Positions 19,869 through 28,712 of a stretch of DNA of 34,142 nt are shown one piece after another; position 1 is the first letter of the stretch; the number at the start of each line of letters is the position of its first letter. The notes under the pieces are model-generated. The model was given only the letters and a program-made list of their open reading frames with translations, was not told the DNA's origin and ran no database searches. The position numbers were made by a program, and so were the translations under genes. Source of the stretch: Acinetobacter sp. A2 (GTDB lineage Bacteria > Pseudomonadota > Gammaproteobacteria > Pseudomonadales > Moraxellaceae); contig NZ_JAAZQX010000007.1 of the NCBI RefSeq assembly GCF_012371325.1, positions 56,477 through 90,618 on the forward strand, in the 5' to 3' direction.

Positions 19869-21269
19869 TTAGCAGAATTTCATACTACCATAGCAGTTAG
19901 GAGTAACATGTTGGTTTTGTAAAACCTTGTTTTGCAATGTGAGCGTTGCTGGCGTGTTGGTTGTATAAGTTCCTACATCGATATTAAGTTTTTTTTCTAC
20001 AGGCTTACTCAGTAATGAACCAATAGCTTCTGCTGTACCCACATTAATTATATTATTTGGCTGTAATAAGTAATCAGTAATCGCTGATGCTACCTGAGGA
20101 AGTACATATGAAATATCAACTTCATCTTGAGTTTTTAAATAACCAAGTTGAATTGGATCCTTAAAAGACATCCACCAACCTGCTTGAGCTATATCAAGAG
20201 CATCTGTACCTTGCCATTTAACATTTTGAGACTGTAAAGATAAATAACCGCCTGTGCCATTCAAAGGAATGTTATGTATCAGGTTCAATGCTTGCTCAAA
20301 GGTAATGTTCATATTTAAATTATCTAAACTCGAACCAGGTAACATTTTAAAGAATGCGTGATCACCAACTGCATTCAATACCAACGGATCAAAATCAACG
20401 TAGAGTTGATCGCTACCCCAATCTGGATTTCCAATCACATTCGTCATGTCCCCCCCAGAGGCTAATGGAATCGTGTTGATTGATGAACGAATATTGCTCA
20501 CTTTTGCCTGGGTAACTCGTTGCCCAGTCACAATAGTTTCAGGCATAGTGAAATTGACTTTCATGGCAGGCACAGTAATACCTGTATGACCTTCTGACCC
20601 AGGGCGACTAGTAAATACTCGTTCAGGCTTTGTTAGTAATAAATCTACTTTAATTCGCCCTTGAATACTTTCATCCGACTCAATACCAAATTTAGCAGGT
20701 TTAGTTAGTGCTTCACCTTGAGTTGCAGCCATTTTCATATAACCACTAAAGCTTTTAATGCCATCTGTTGGATTTTGACTGTTTTCTGTACCCAATGTAA
20801 GCAAACCAACAATTTGTTCTGCTCCCAATCGAAAGCCCACTACTTCACGTGTAGCAGCAGAATCTCCTTTAATAGCAAACTCTAAAAATGGATTGGTAAT
20901 TTGCGCACTTGTACCTGCTCGTTCACCACTAAATTTTGGGCTACCATTCGCTTCTACATTTTGATTCAAACCACTTAATGCAATATTAGAAATATCAATA
21001 TCACAACCTGCTTTATTTCCAATAGCATTATTAGCCCCACCACATCCTAGTTGTAGTGTTTTAATATTGGCATTTAACTCCATGAGTGCATCAACACTCA
21101 ATTTGTAAAAATTTAAACCCTGCGACTGGTCTGTAGCTGTCATTAAATTAAGTAGAGCCTGTCCTTGTACGTCTGACAATTGATGATCATCTAAAGCCTG
21201 CATCGCTTGAGCAGAACTAAATGAGAAGACAGAACTTAAAATTGATGCAACTAAAATTGTTTTTTTCAT
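19869..21269 (-). CDS. Exported protein of the four-gene cluster (466 aa), function unknown
   Basis: This is the fourth and last gene of the cluster. A signal peptide (cleavage near A22, SSAQA-MQA) is followed by the shared motif MQALDDHQLSDVQGQ. The rest is rich in Asn, Thr, Ser and alternating hydrophobic residues, suggesting a beta-rich fold, with no transmembrane helix after the signal. There are four cysteines in two close pairs. One is about residues 78-91 (CGGANNAIGNKAGC). The other is at the extreme C-terminus (CYGSMKFC), with cysteine the final residue. The start is 14 bases after the previous stop, with AGGTAG as ribosome site. It resembles proteins annotated DUF6160 or Fil-like in Acinetobacter, but I cannot confirm which, and I assign no function. 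Confidence 0.85.
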   Translation of the reverse strand: MKKTILVASILSSVFSFSSAQAMQALDDHQLSDVQGQALLNLMTATDQSQGLNFYKLSVDALMELNANIKTLQLGCGGANNAIGNKAGCDIDISNIALSGLNQNVEANGSPKFSGERAGTSAQITNPFLEFAIKGDSAATREVVGFRLGAEQIVGLLTLGTENSQNPTDGIKSFSGYMKMAATQGEALTKPAKFGIESDESIQGRIKVDLLLTKPERVFTSRPGSEGHTGITVPAMKVNFTMPETIVTGQRVTQAKVSNIRSSINTIPLASGGDMTNVIGNPDWGSDQLYVDFDPLVLNAVGDHAFFKMLPGSSLDNLNMNITFEQALNLIHNIPLNGTGGYLSLQSQNVKWQGTDALDIAQAGWWMSFKDPIQLGYLKTQDEVDISYVLPQVASAITDYLLQPNNIINVGTAEAIGSLLSKPVEKKLNIDVGTYTTNTPATLTLQNKVLQNQHVTPNCYGSMKFC

Positions 21270-21283
21270 TCTATTTCTACCTA

Positions 21284-23530
21284 TTAGCGTGGAGTAATGC
21301 CTAAGGTGCTGCGCATGCTGCCACCTGTAAAAGCAACCGAAGCTATTTTTTGCATGTTTCCATTCGTTGACATTGCAAAATCCGTCTTAAATGGTTGTGC
21401 GATATCATTTTTGTAGTTGAATTTCACTTGGTTATCTAAAGTCACAGTATCTGCACTGACCAAAACTTTTCCTTTTAAGCCAATGTGACCTTCCATGCGG
21501 TTCAAATTGATTGATGAGGTATGTATTGTTTCATTATTAACCTGATCTTCATTAATTAAACTTAAATAACTCCCTAAATTATTCGGATCAGCTTTTTCAG
21601 CATCTGTTAAGCTTTTAAATTGAAAATTTGCATCAAAAGATAAAAAGTTAGAATGTAGATCGCTTGCTGTCGGGGTCATACCAGGAATTACCAACAACTC
21701 ACCATTACCATCTAATTTAAGTGCAATAGTTGTCAGTACATCATCTTTTTTTGCAAAATTATCGTGAGGCACAAAGCTGCCACACTTAGTTGAACCTGTT
21801 ACACAGCTATACTTAGAACCTGGTAACTGCCCTATTGCCAGTTCAGCTTTGGCTGCTAAAAGTAAGTGATCCGCACGTATATAAATACCTTCGTCTTCAT
21901 AACCGATCACACCTTCAGATTGAATCAGCGCATCAATATTTCTTAAACCTGCATAATAGTTAACTGATTCTCCAGCATGTAGGCTGTCTTGACCATCGAT
22001 CAGGATAATTGAAGTTGTACTCGGCAAGCCTGTTTTTGAGTCAATGCCATAACCTTCTGTAGATACAAGCGCGTTATAGCCAATCCCTGTTTTTGTCGCA
22101 CCATCATAAGGAGACTGATAAGTTTTACCTGACAACGCAACATTGGCATTTAAATTATAGATTGGAATCCCAATTCCCCAAGAGCCACCATCACCTGTAA
22201 GCTCATCTATAGAGTTATCAGAAATAAATCTTGCCTTAGCCGCAATAGATTGGAAATCCATTCCACGTACAGCTATCAAAGCAAATTGCTCACCCTCAAG
22301 TTGACTGGAAAGTACCTGATTTAGAATTGGACTTGCGACACCTAGTGTATTTTTAATATTTTCATTCACTAAAAAATTGAGGTTTTTTGCTTGTACGGTA
22401 TTGATATAAATATCGCCAAAATCTATATATGCATTTTGATGATGCAATTCACCTTGAGCATTACGTGTCGTTAATGGTCTTAAATTTGAAAATTCAACCG
22501 CGTAGCTTCCGTTACCTGTATGTCCAATTTCTAAAGTTGTAGGCAACTGTCCCGCCTGTAAACCTACAGTATTCTGATTGGTAAAGTCTGCTGATAAGCC
22601 CAAATGTAGACCACCCTGACCAAGCACATCTTCATAGCCTGTCACATGCACATTTTGAGTTTCTACAATGCCATTATTTTCATTTGAAACATTGAAGTTG
22701 GCTGCACCGCTTTGTTGACCATTAAAAAATAGTTTTGCATTCGTCACCGCACCAGACGCACCAAAACGAATGAGATTTTTATCGTTATAACGCAGGTCAA
22801 TATTGACCCCAGGGTTGGTTGCATTCTGTCGGCTATTTGCTACATCTGTTAAATCTGCGACGCGCCCTAAATTTACAAAGTGATCCGTTGAACCATTTTT
22901 AGTGGTAAATACTAATCCTTCATCAGCATCGATGTACATATAACCATCTGTTGCAAAATTAAAATTAAAATCATGCATAGATAGTTGATGATTACCTAAA
23001 CCATGACTAATTTTGGCATTTTGTAACTGAAATTTTAAATGTGCTGTTTCATTTTGATTAAATAAACCTGCTTTGGTTTCTAACAAGACTTTTAAAGGTG
23101 ATTTGATTTCTAAGCCTAATCGGCCCAAGCTTTGTGTTTCTTTAGTACAAGTATTCGCAACACAGCTTCTTTTGACCAAGTTTAAGTCAGCTGTCGATTG
23201 AAAAGCATCAATACTCGCATCAATACGCACGCCAGCACCAACATCTGTTTTACCAACATCTAAAGCAAACTTACTAATAATAGGCTGATTATTTTGACCA
23301 TTAATTTCCACATTATGTAAACCCAAACCAAGCTGAGCACCATCCACCAAATCTGGATCGTACCAATTGGCTTGCTGAATAGTGGCTTTAGACATTTCAT
23401 GGGTAATCACCATCCCATCTTGCCCACTCACATTAGCCAAATGCTGGTCTGCGATAAGCTCTAAAGCATAAACTTGCTGAGCACAAAGTACGCTCAATGT
23501 TAATAAATTCAACTGCATTATTTTTTTCAT
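21284..23530 (-). CDS. Large exported beta-rich protein of the cluster (748 aa), function unknown
   Basis: The signal peptide ends near A22 (QQVYA-LEL) and leads into the shared motif LELIADQHLANVSGQ. The remaining 720 residues are mostly short alternating polar and hydrophobic stretches (for example GLHLGLSADF, YIDFGDIYINTVQAKNLNFL), as in beta-helix or beta-sandwich surface proteins. No transmembrane helix, calcium-binding repeat or sorting signal was seen. The four mature cysteines form two short pairs, CVANTC (about 123-128) and CVTGSTKC (about 580-587). The gene starts 33 bases after the 239-residue protein's stop, with AGGGAAAT as ribosome site. It is the largest member and a possible structural subunit or adhesin, which is inference only. 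Confidence 0.85.
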   Translation of the reverse strand: MKKIMQLNLLTLSVLCAQQVYALELIADQHLANVSGQDGMVITHEMSKATIQQANWYDPDLVDGAQLGLGLHNVEINGQNNQPIISKFALDVGKTDVGAGVRIDASIDAFQSTADLNLVKRSCVANTCTKETQSLGRLGLEIKSPLKVLLETKAGLFNQNETAHLKFQLQNAKISHGLGNHQLSMHDFNFNFATDGYMYIDADEGLVFTTKNGSTDHFVNLGRVADLTDVANSRQNATNPGVNIDLRYNDKNLIRFGASGAVTNAKLFFNGQQSGAANFNVSNENNGIVETQNVHVTGYEDVLGQGGLHLGLSADFTNQNTVGLQAGQLPTTLEIGHTGNGSYAVEFSNLRPLTTRNAQGELHHQNAYIDFGDIYINTVQAKNLNFLVNENIKNTLGVASPILNQVLSSQLEGEQFALIAVRGMDFQSIAAKARFISDNSIDELTGDGGSWGIGIPIYNLNANVALSGKTYQSPYDGATKTGIGYNALVSTEGYGIDSKTGLPSTTSIILIDGQDSLHAGESVNYYAGLRNIDALIQSEGVIGYEDEGIYIRADHLLLAAKAELAIGQLPGSKYSCVTGSTKCGSFVPHDNFAKKDDVLTTIALKLDGNGELLVIPGMTPTASDLHSNFLSFDANFQFKSLTDAEKADPNNLGSYLSLINEDQVNNETIHTSSINLNRMEGHIGLKGKVLVSADTVTLDNQVKFNYKNDIAQPFKTDFAMSTNGNMQKIASVAFTGGSMRSTLGITPR

Positions 23531-23563
23531 TTTTATTTCCCTATCCTGTACTTCGTCCTATAT

Positions 23564-24283
23564 TCAACAACGGCTTGCTGCTGAACCTGTACAGTTGTAG
23601 CTAAATATTTTTACATTGCCCGACATGTGCATGTTGCCGTGAATATTTAAGCCCACAAATCCTTTTTCAGCGCCCTGATCAAACAAAGGGACATCTAAAG
23701 TTATTTCCTGAAAGGTACCATCTTCAGAAATTTGTTTTGCATTATATTTAGTATAAGTCGATACATTTGCATAACCTTCATTTGCCCCATCGCCTGTGCC
23801 TGTTTCAATGGCCATGGTCGCAAAACCCAAATTTCTAATTTTAAGTGGCTTATCATCATAAAACTTGAGCTGCATTGCTGTTTGTGGGTCATTTTTATGA
23901 TTAATAATGGTGGTTCCATCTAAGGAAAACTTATCTATTTGTACTGTCCCTTGAATTTGCTTAAATACCAACCACTTTTGATTTTCATTTTCATCTGTAT
24001 GATTATTAGGTGCAAAAGCCAATCGACACATTACATTATTTTCAGCACATTTTGCGCCATAGCGATAGTACACTTCATCAGGCATACCACTGAGTGCGTT
24101 AATTTTTGAAATGCTATTCAGCTCCAAATTTTCTGCATACTCATGGTTAAGTGAAAGTGTCCAGCTTAAATCTGCACCACCTTGACCTGTTGCTTGGGTT
24201 AACTCATGTTGATCTAGTGCAATTAAATTAGCATGTGTAAAAGAAGTGCACAGTAATGTCGCTAAAGATAACTTTTTCAGCAT
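23564..24283 (-). CDS. Small exported protein of the cluster (239 aa), function unknown
   Basis: A signal peptide (cleavage after A18, FTHA-NLI) precedes the shared motif NLIALDQHELTQATGQ, then a GADLSWTLSLNHEYAE stretch. The rest is beta-rich with no membrane helix. The mature cysteines are in two pairs, CAENNVMC (about 79-86) and CTGSAASRC, the latter at the very C-terminus so that cysteine is the last residue, as in the 466-residue member. The gene begins 14 bases after the 627-residue protein's stop, with a strong AAGGAG ribosome site, so the two are cotranscribed. The role is unknown. Confidence 0.85.
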   Translation of the reverse strand: MLKKLSLATLLCTSFTHANLIALDQHELTQATGQGGADLSWTLSLNHEYAENLELNSISKINALSGMPDEVYYRYGAKCAENNVMCRLAFAPNNHTDENENQKWLVFKQIQGTVQIDKFSLDGTTIINHKNDPQTAMQLKFYDDKPLKIRNLGFATMAIETGTGDGANEGYANVSTYTKYNAKQISEDGTFQEITLDVPLFDQGAEKGFVGLNIHGNMHMSGNVKIFSYNCTGSAASRC

Positions 24284-24296
24284 TTTGATTTACTCC

Positions 24297-26180
24297 TTAT
24301 AGGCCCGTTGTTTTAAATTTAAGATGCTGAATTAACACACCATCTATAGCGACTGAACCTAAGTTTTTTGTTGTGCCATCAATCCCTTTAAACACTACAC
24401 CCGTTGCTTTATCGTGATCTTTAGCGCGCAACATATTGTTAGGTAAGCGCTCAACTGTACCAATAGCAATACTACTGTGCGTTGCATTGCGTCCCTGATA
24501 CATTGCGGTGCTATCTGTTGCACTAGCTTTGAGTGACGTACCACAACTGACCACATTACAAGTCGCACCTGTAAATGCAGTGGCACCTAAATACCCACCT
24601 TTACCATCTTCATAATTTTGATAAATTTTATTGTATATTTCTGGTACGTTTGGAATACGTGTTACTTCCAGCACAATATTATTGCCCTCAGAACCAACCA
24701 CAAAAGGTTGATACATATTACCCAAAACTAAATTGATATTTGGGCTATACAAATACAGACCTTCGATATCATGAAAAACAGGCGCGAGTGAGCGGTCAAT
24801 AGCTGGAGTAACGGCTGTCCCATCTAAAGCATCTGATTTTGCTGCGGTACTAATACGTATGCCCTTACTGTCTAAATTAGCATCGTCAATACTTAAATTT
24901 GCAGGGTTATCGTTGGTATTCAAACGTACAAGGCTTGCCATACCCAAGGTTTGATTGTGATTTGGATTATCTGAATCTAAGGTTTGGAACAATCTTGTTT
25001 GCGATCCATTTAAACTTAAACCATTGGCAACAAATTGGGTTCGCAAACGATGCTCTTTATCTAAGCCAGATTTTGGTGCACCTGTAGATGGATCAACTTC
25101 AGCACTTGAGTTTAACTGACGTGAGAAAATATCAGTCCAAAAACCCAGTTTAATATTATTATCGCTTTCTGATGCTGCAATAGTCGCAAGTGGTGCCTCA
25201 AGTGCCAAATAACCCACATCTTTTTCTACATTTTTAAATTGTTTTACTATTTCTGTACCCGCACGGAATAACCATGGGTTATCTGCCGAACCCCAGTTGA
25301 AACCTTGATTGCTATAACGGCTACTTAATGAGTTATCACTTTTAGATAATGCTAAACCATAAATAAAGACATCTGCTTTAGTTCTATTATGCACGATATT
25401 CGCTTGCTGGTTCACAACCTCACGTATAGCCAGTTTCGCATGCAGTTCAACTTGTCCTGTTGCATAATCTTTTGCTAATTCTTCAGCATTTTTTTGTGCA
25501 ATAGGAGTAGCATCAGCTGTTAATTTTGTATTTACCCGATTAGTTAATTCATTCTTCCATTGATCAACATTATTTAGATCATTTAATGCACTCTCGCTCG
25601 AACGTTTCCTTTTTTCAGCTGGCAATAAAAACCAATTCAAGCCTTGATTATAAACATTATCATACCAATAATCATAACGTTGTTTATAAAGCGTTCCAGC
25701 CTCATCTTCAAACTCATACGCGCGATAAATTGCTTCCTTTTCAGTTTTCTTTAACGTAAATGCTTTATCAAACTCACTCTGATAAACACGATTATATTCT
25801 GATGTTTTTGATGTGTCATAAACTGCACTATACGATTTATCATATTGATTTTCATATGAAATTTTATATTTTTCTTCAAACTGCTTATTTTGAATATATT
25901 GATAATTCTCCCCCGTCGGGATAATACGAATAAAGCCCGTATCATATTGGCTTGGGTTGTCTAAGCCACGAGTATAGCTTGAACCTGTAGAAAGATCGTT
26001 CGGTTGCTGGAACACCATCTTGAAGTCATCAAGAACTAACGCAACACCTTCGCCTGTCGTATTAGAGAGGGAATCATCTGAGAGTGCTTGCAAGGCATAA
26101 CTCGGATTTGCCAAGAACATACCTACGGCAATAGCTAAGCAATGCTTACGAAAAGGGAAAGTAATTGCGTGTTCAGTCAT
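24297..26180 (-). CDS. Exported protein with aromatic four-residue repeat, first gene of the cluster (627 aa)
   Basis: A signal peptide (cleavage after A29, PSYA-LQA) is followed by the shared motif LQALSDDSLSNTTGEG and a GVALVLDDFKMVF strand. Residues about 93-177 hold 16 tyrosines. Between F101 and F141 an aromatic sits at every fourth residue except 125, and the same phase returns at Y165, Y169, Y173 and Y177. A helical, charged section follows to about 280, then a beta-rich C-terminal half with one close cysteine pair (CNVVSC). An AAGGAAGG ribosome site lies just before the ATG. No enzyme motif or membrane helix is seen. It may be related to proteins annotated as FilA or DUF6160 in Acinetobacter, but this is from memory and unverified. 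Confidence 0.85.
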   Translation of the reverse strand: MTEHAITFPFRKHCLAIAVGMFLANPSYALQALSDDSLSNTTGEGVALVLDDFKMVFQQPNDLSTGSSYTRGLDNPSQYDTGFIRIIPTGENYQYIQNKQFEEKYKISYENQYDKSYSAVYDTSKTSEYNRVYQSEFDKAFTLKKTEKEAIYRAYEFEDEAGTLYKQRYDYWYDNVYNQGLNWFLLPAEKRKRSSESALNDLNNVDQWKNELTNRVNTKLTADATPIAQKNAEELAKDYATGQVELHAKLAIREVVNQQANIVHNRTKADVFIYGLALSKSDNSLSSRYSNQGFNWGSADNPWLFRAGTEIVKQFKNVEKDVGYLALEAPLATIAASESDNNIKLGFWTDIFSRQLNSSAEVDPSTGAPKSGLDKEHRLRTQFVANGLSLNGSQTRLFQTLDSDNPNHNQTLGMASLVRLNTNDNPANLSIDDANLDSKGIRISTAAKSDALDGTAVTPAIDRSLAPVFHDIEGLYLYSPNINLVLGNMYQPFVVGSEGNNIVLEVTRIPNVPEIYNKIYQNYEDGKGGYLGATAFTGATCNVVSCGTSLKASATDSTAMYQGRNATHSSIAIGTVERLPNNMLRAKDHDKATGVVFKGIDGTTKNLGSVAIDGVLIQHLKFKTTGL

Positions 26181-26298
26181 CTCGACCTTCCTTTTATCTG
26201 ATGCTCCGCATCTTTCTTTTATTTATCTATGACTTGGCTATTTACTAGGGTGTTTTTATCCTTAAAAACGTGATTATGCCAAACCAATCTCAAATTTA

Positions 26299-26326
26299 AT
26301 TATGCTGAATATTAATACAAATGCAA
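26299..26326 (-). promoter_or_regulatory. Candidate promoter of the secreted-protein operon
   Basis: On the minus strand TTGCAT (26321-26326) is followed 16 bases later by CATAAT (26299-26304), each one or two bases from consensus. It would give a leader of about 110 bases, which includes a small AT-rich hairpin (26252-26269). This is pattern matching only, and AT-rich sequence makes chance matches likely. Confidence 0.3.
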
Positions 26327-26363
26327 AAAAAACTGGCTAAACAGCACAGCTTTCCGATGAATG

Positions 26364-26390
26364 AAAAAAGCGAACCTTTCGGCTCACTTT
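26364..26390 (-). terminator. Terminator of dcd
   Basis: On the minus strand AAAGTGAGCC pairs with GGTTCGCTTT through ten pairs, two of them G-U, around a GAAA tetraloop, and runs into six U residues (the A-run at 26364-26369 on the plus strand). It begins about 25 bases after the dcd stop and keeps dcd transcription out of the secreted-protein operon. Confidence 0.85.
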
Positions 26391-26415
26391 CTTTTAATCT
26401 GAATTAGTCTATCAG

Positions 26416-26985
26416 TTATGCTTTAGGTAAAGTCACACCTGTTTGCCCCTGATACTTACCACCACGGTCTTTGTACGAGGTTTCACAAACTTCATCTGAT
26501 TCAAAAAATAGCATTTGCGCCACGCCTTCGCCAGCGTAAATACGTGCAGGCAAATTAGTCGTATTAGAGAATTCTAAGGTGACATGCCCTTCCCACTCAG
26601 GTTCTAACGGAGTGACATTGACAATAATACCGCAACGCGCATAGGTCGACTTACCCAAACACACCGTCAAGACATTACGCGGAATACGGAAATATTCAAC
26701 AGTACGCGCTAAAGCAAAAGAGTTTGGCGGAATGATGCACACGTCTGATTCAATATCGATAAAACTTTTTTCATCAAAGTTTTTTGGATCAACAATTGCT
26801 GAGTGAACATTGGTAAAGACTTTAAATTCACGCGCACAGCGCACGTCATAACCGTAGCTAGACACCCCATAAGAGATGAGTTTTTCGCCATTTTCGTCAA
26901 AACGAACTTGGTTTTCAGCATACGGTTCAATCATGCCGTGTTTTTCGCTCATTTCGCGAATCCAACGATCAGACTTAATTGCCAT
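26416..26985 (-). CDS. dcd: dCTP deaminase
   Basis: Dcd converts dCTP to dUTP and ammonia, the main route to dUMP and then dTMP in gammaproteobacteria. The 189-residue protein is the usual length. The conserved block [20 protein letters not shown] contains the catalytic E138, and [10 protein letters not shown] (111-120) is the substrate-phosphate loop. The end block [13 protein letters not shown] is the C-terminal lid over the triphosphate. A separate Dut would be needed for the next step and is not in this window. The gene lies 201 bases downstream of apbC on the same strand, with its own terminator. Confidence 0.97.
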   Translation of the reverse strand: MAIKSDRWIREMSEKHGMIEPYAENQVRFDENGEKLISYGVSSYGYDVRCAREFKVFTNVHSAIVDPKNFDEKSFIDIESDVCIIPPNSFALARTVEYFRIPRNVLTVCLGKSTYARCGIIVNVTPLEPEWEGHVTLEFSNTTNLPARIYAGEGVAQMLFFESDEVCETSYKDRGGKYQGQTGVTLPKA

Positions 26986-27186
26986 TTATTTTCTATCCAA
27001 AATATGAATGTTTAAACTGTGCTGTACTTTAACTGAAAACCAGATTAATGAAAACTAGCTACTTTTAAAGCGCCAAGATAATTTAAATTTCCGCCATTTC
27101 CCATTTACAGGCACACTAATCCTAAGTAGCTTCTAGCTATTGAAATACTTATAAGGCAACAATAACTGTTATTTTTCAATTCGCAC

Positions 27187-28443
27187 TTAAAAAATACGAT
27201 TATGATCTTTTTCAGCTTTAGGCAGTTTTTTTGCTATCTGTTGAGCAATCGCAATATAACTGTCTGCAGCATCATCGCCAGCAATTACAGACGGCGTGCC
27301 CGCATCGACATTTTCACGAATACTCACATTTAAAGGCAAACGTCCTAGCAACGGAATGTCATATTGTTCTGCCAGTTTATCGCCACCGCCCTGACCAAAA
27401 ATTTGCTCTTCATAGCCACAGTTTGAGCAGATATGCGTCGACATATTCTCAATCACGCCCATAACTGGAATTTGCACCCGATTAAACAGTTCAATCCCTT
27501 TCACGGCATCCATTAGTGCAACATTTTGCGGTGTAGTCACAATGACTGCACCCGTTACTGGAATACGTTGTGCAAGCGTCAATTGAATATCACCCGTGCC
27601 TGGCGGCATATCAATCATCAGCACATCCAAATCAGGCCATAAGGTCTGATTAAAAAGCTGCATTAATGCGCCAGTCGCTTTGGGCCCACGCCATGCCACA
27701 GGTGTATTATGATCACCCGTTAAATGTCCGATGGATAAAACTGGCATACCAAAAGCATCTAATGGAACAAACTGCTCGGCCTCAATCATAGGGGTTTTGC
27801 CCGCATTACCCAGCATGGTAGGAATGCTTGGGCCATAAATATCAGCATCCAATACGCCAACTTTTAAGCCTAACTCTTGCAATGCTAAGGCTAAATTCAC
27901 TGTCGTGGTAGATTTCCCCACCCCACCTTTGCCTGATGACACCAAAATCACGTTTTGAATACGTGGATGTTTTGGCACATCACGCTGCTGTGGCGCAGCT
28001 TTTTGAATAGGTGGATTATTCGGATCTGCTTCTTGCGCTGAGCTTTGACCCGCAGCATCGACCACTGGTGGTAAATTAGAAGACGCAGCCTGAGCTTGAT
28101 TAGATGAGCAGCCTTCGCCCGTAGCATGTTGATGACCACAACTTTCTTGCTTTGCTTGACCCGTTTTTTGCTGAATCACATGCATATTCAATTCTTTAAT
28201 GCCACATTTTTCCAAAGCATCGGCCAATTCATCATGTATTTGTTGTAAATGTGATTTTTCTTCAGGATACGTATTGATGGTGATTTGTAAAATTTCACCC
28301 TGCACATTCACTTGGGAAATCCGATCTTTTAACAACTGCTGAGAATGTGGCAGCACGTAACTTTGCAAAATCTGCTGAATCGCTTCTTCATTCACCGACT
28401 GAGATGGTGAAAAAACCGATTTAAGTGAAGAAAGCCAAGACAT
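27187..28443 (-). CDS. apbC: Mrp/ApbC-type iron-sulfur cluster carrier ATPase
   Basis: This is a cytoplasmic P-loop ATPase that carries and delivers Fe-S clusters. Residues about 18-90 form a MIP18/DUF59-like domain. A linker (about 92-160) is followed by the Mrp/NBP35 domain, with the deviant Walker A GKGGVGKS (171-178), D199/D201 in GVLDADIYGPS, MIDMPPGTGD (277-286) and the cluster-binding pair C339-x2-C342 in ICSNCGYEE. The linker is unusual in holding CGHQH and GC (C102, C112). Length (418) is somewhat above E. coli Mrp (369), owing to the linker. The gene is divergent from metG, with about 270 bases between them. Confidence 0.95.
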   Translation of the reverse strand: MSWLSSLKSVFSPSQSVNEEAIQQILQSYVLPHSQQLLKDRISQVNVQGEILQITINTYPEEKSHLQQIHDELADALEKCGIKELNMHVIQQKTGQAKQESCGHQHATGEGCSSNQAQAASSNLPPVVDAAGQSSAQEADPNNPPIQKAAPQQRDVPKHPRIQNVILVSSGKGGVGKSTTTVNLALALQELGLKVGVLDADIYGPSIPTMLGNAGKTPMIEAEQFVPLDAFGMPVLSIGHLTGDHNTPVAWRGPKATGALMQLFNQTLWPDLDVLMIDMPPGTGDIQLTLAQRIPVTGAVIVTTPQNVALMDAVKGIELFNRVQIPVMGVIENMSTHICSNCGYEEQIFGQGGGDKLAEQYDIPLLGRLPLNVSIRENVDAGTPSVIAGDDAADSYIAIAQQIAKKLPKAEKDHNRIF

Positions 28444-28712
28444 AGATTTACTCCAAAGTTTGGAAATACCGCGATTCTGATAGTGTAACGATAATTCGGT
28501 ACAAGGTTAAGCCATGCTGTAGCTGAAAATATTTAATTCCGATTGGATAACTTGGTTTTTTGTCTTATTTTCAGACTAAGTTCTTGTTTATGCATTGTGT
28601 TTGGTGTTGTAAATGGATTTGAAAAGAATTCATGGAATCCCTTGTGCATCTATAGGCTATCTAAGGTAAAATTGCCCGAATTGCATCATCCATATTTGAG
28701 AGAGTGATATCC

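Noticed and set aside
19869..26180. Calling the cluster a type I or two-partner secretion system
   Set aside because: No ABC transporter, membrane fusion protein, TpsB-type pore, calcium-binding repeats or hemagglutination domain was seen in or beside the genes.
27057..27131. Inverted repeat AGCTACTT ... AAGTAGCT between dcd and apbC
   Set aside because: The arms are eight bases and 59 bases apart with no T-run, so it is weak as a terminator or operator and easily due to chance.
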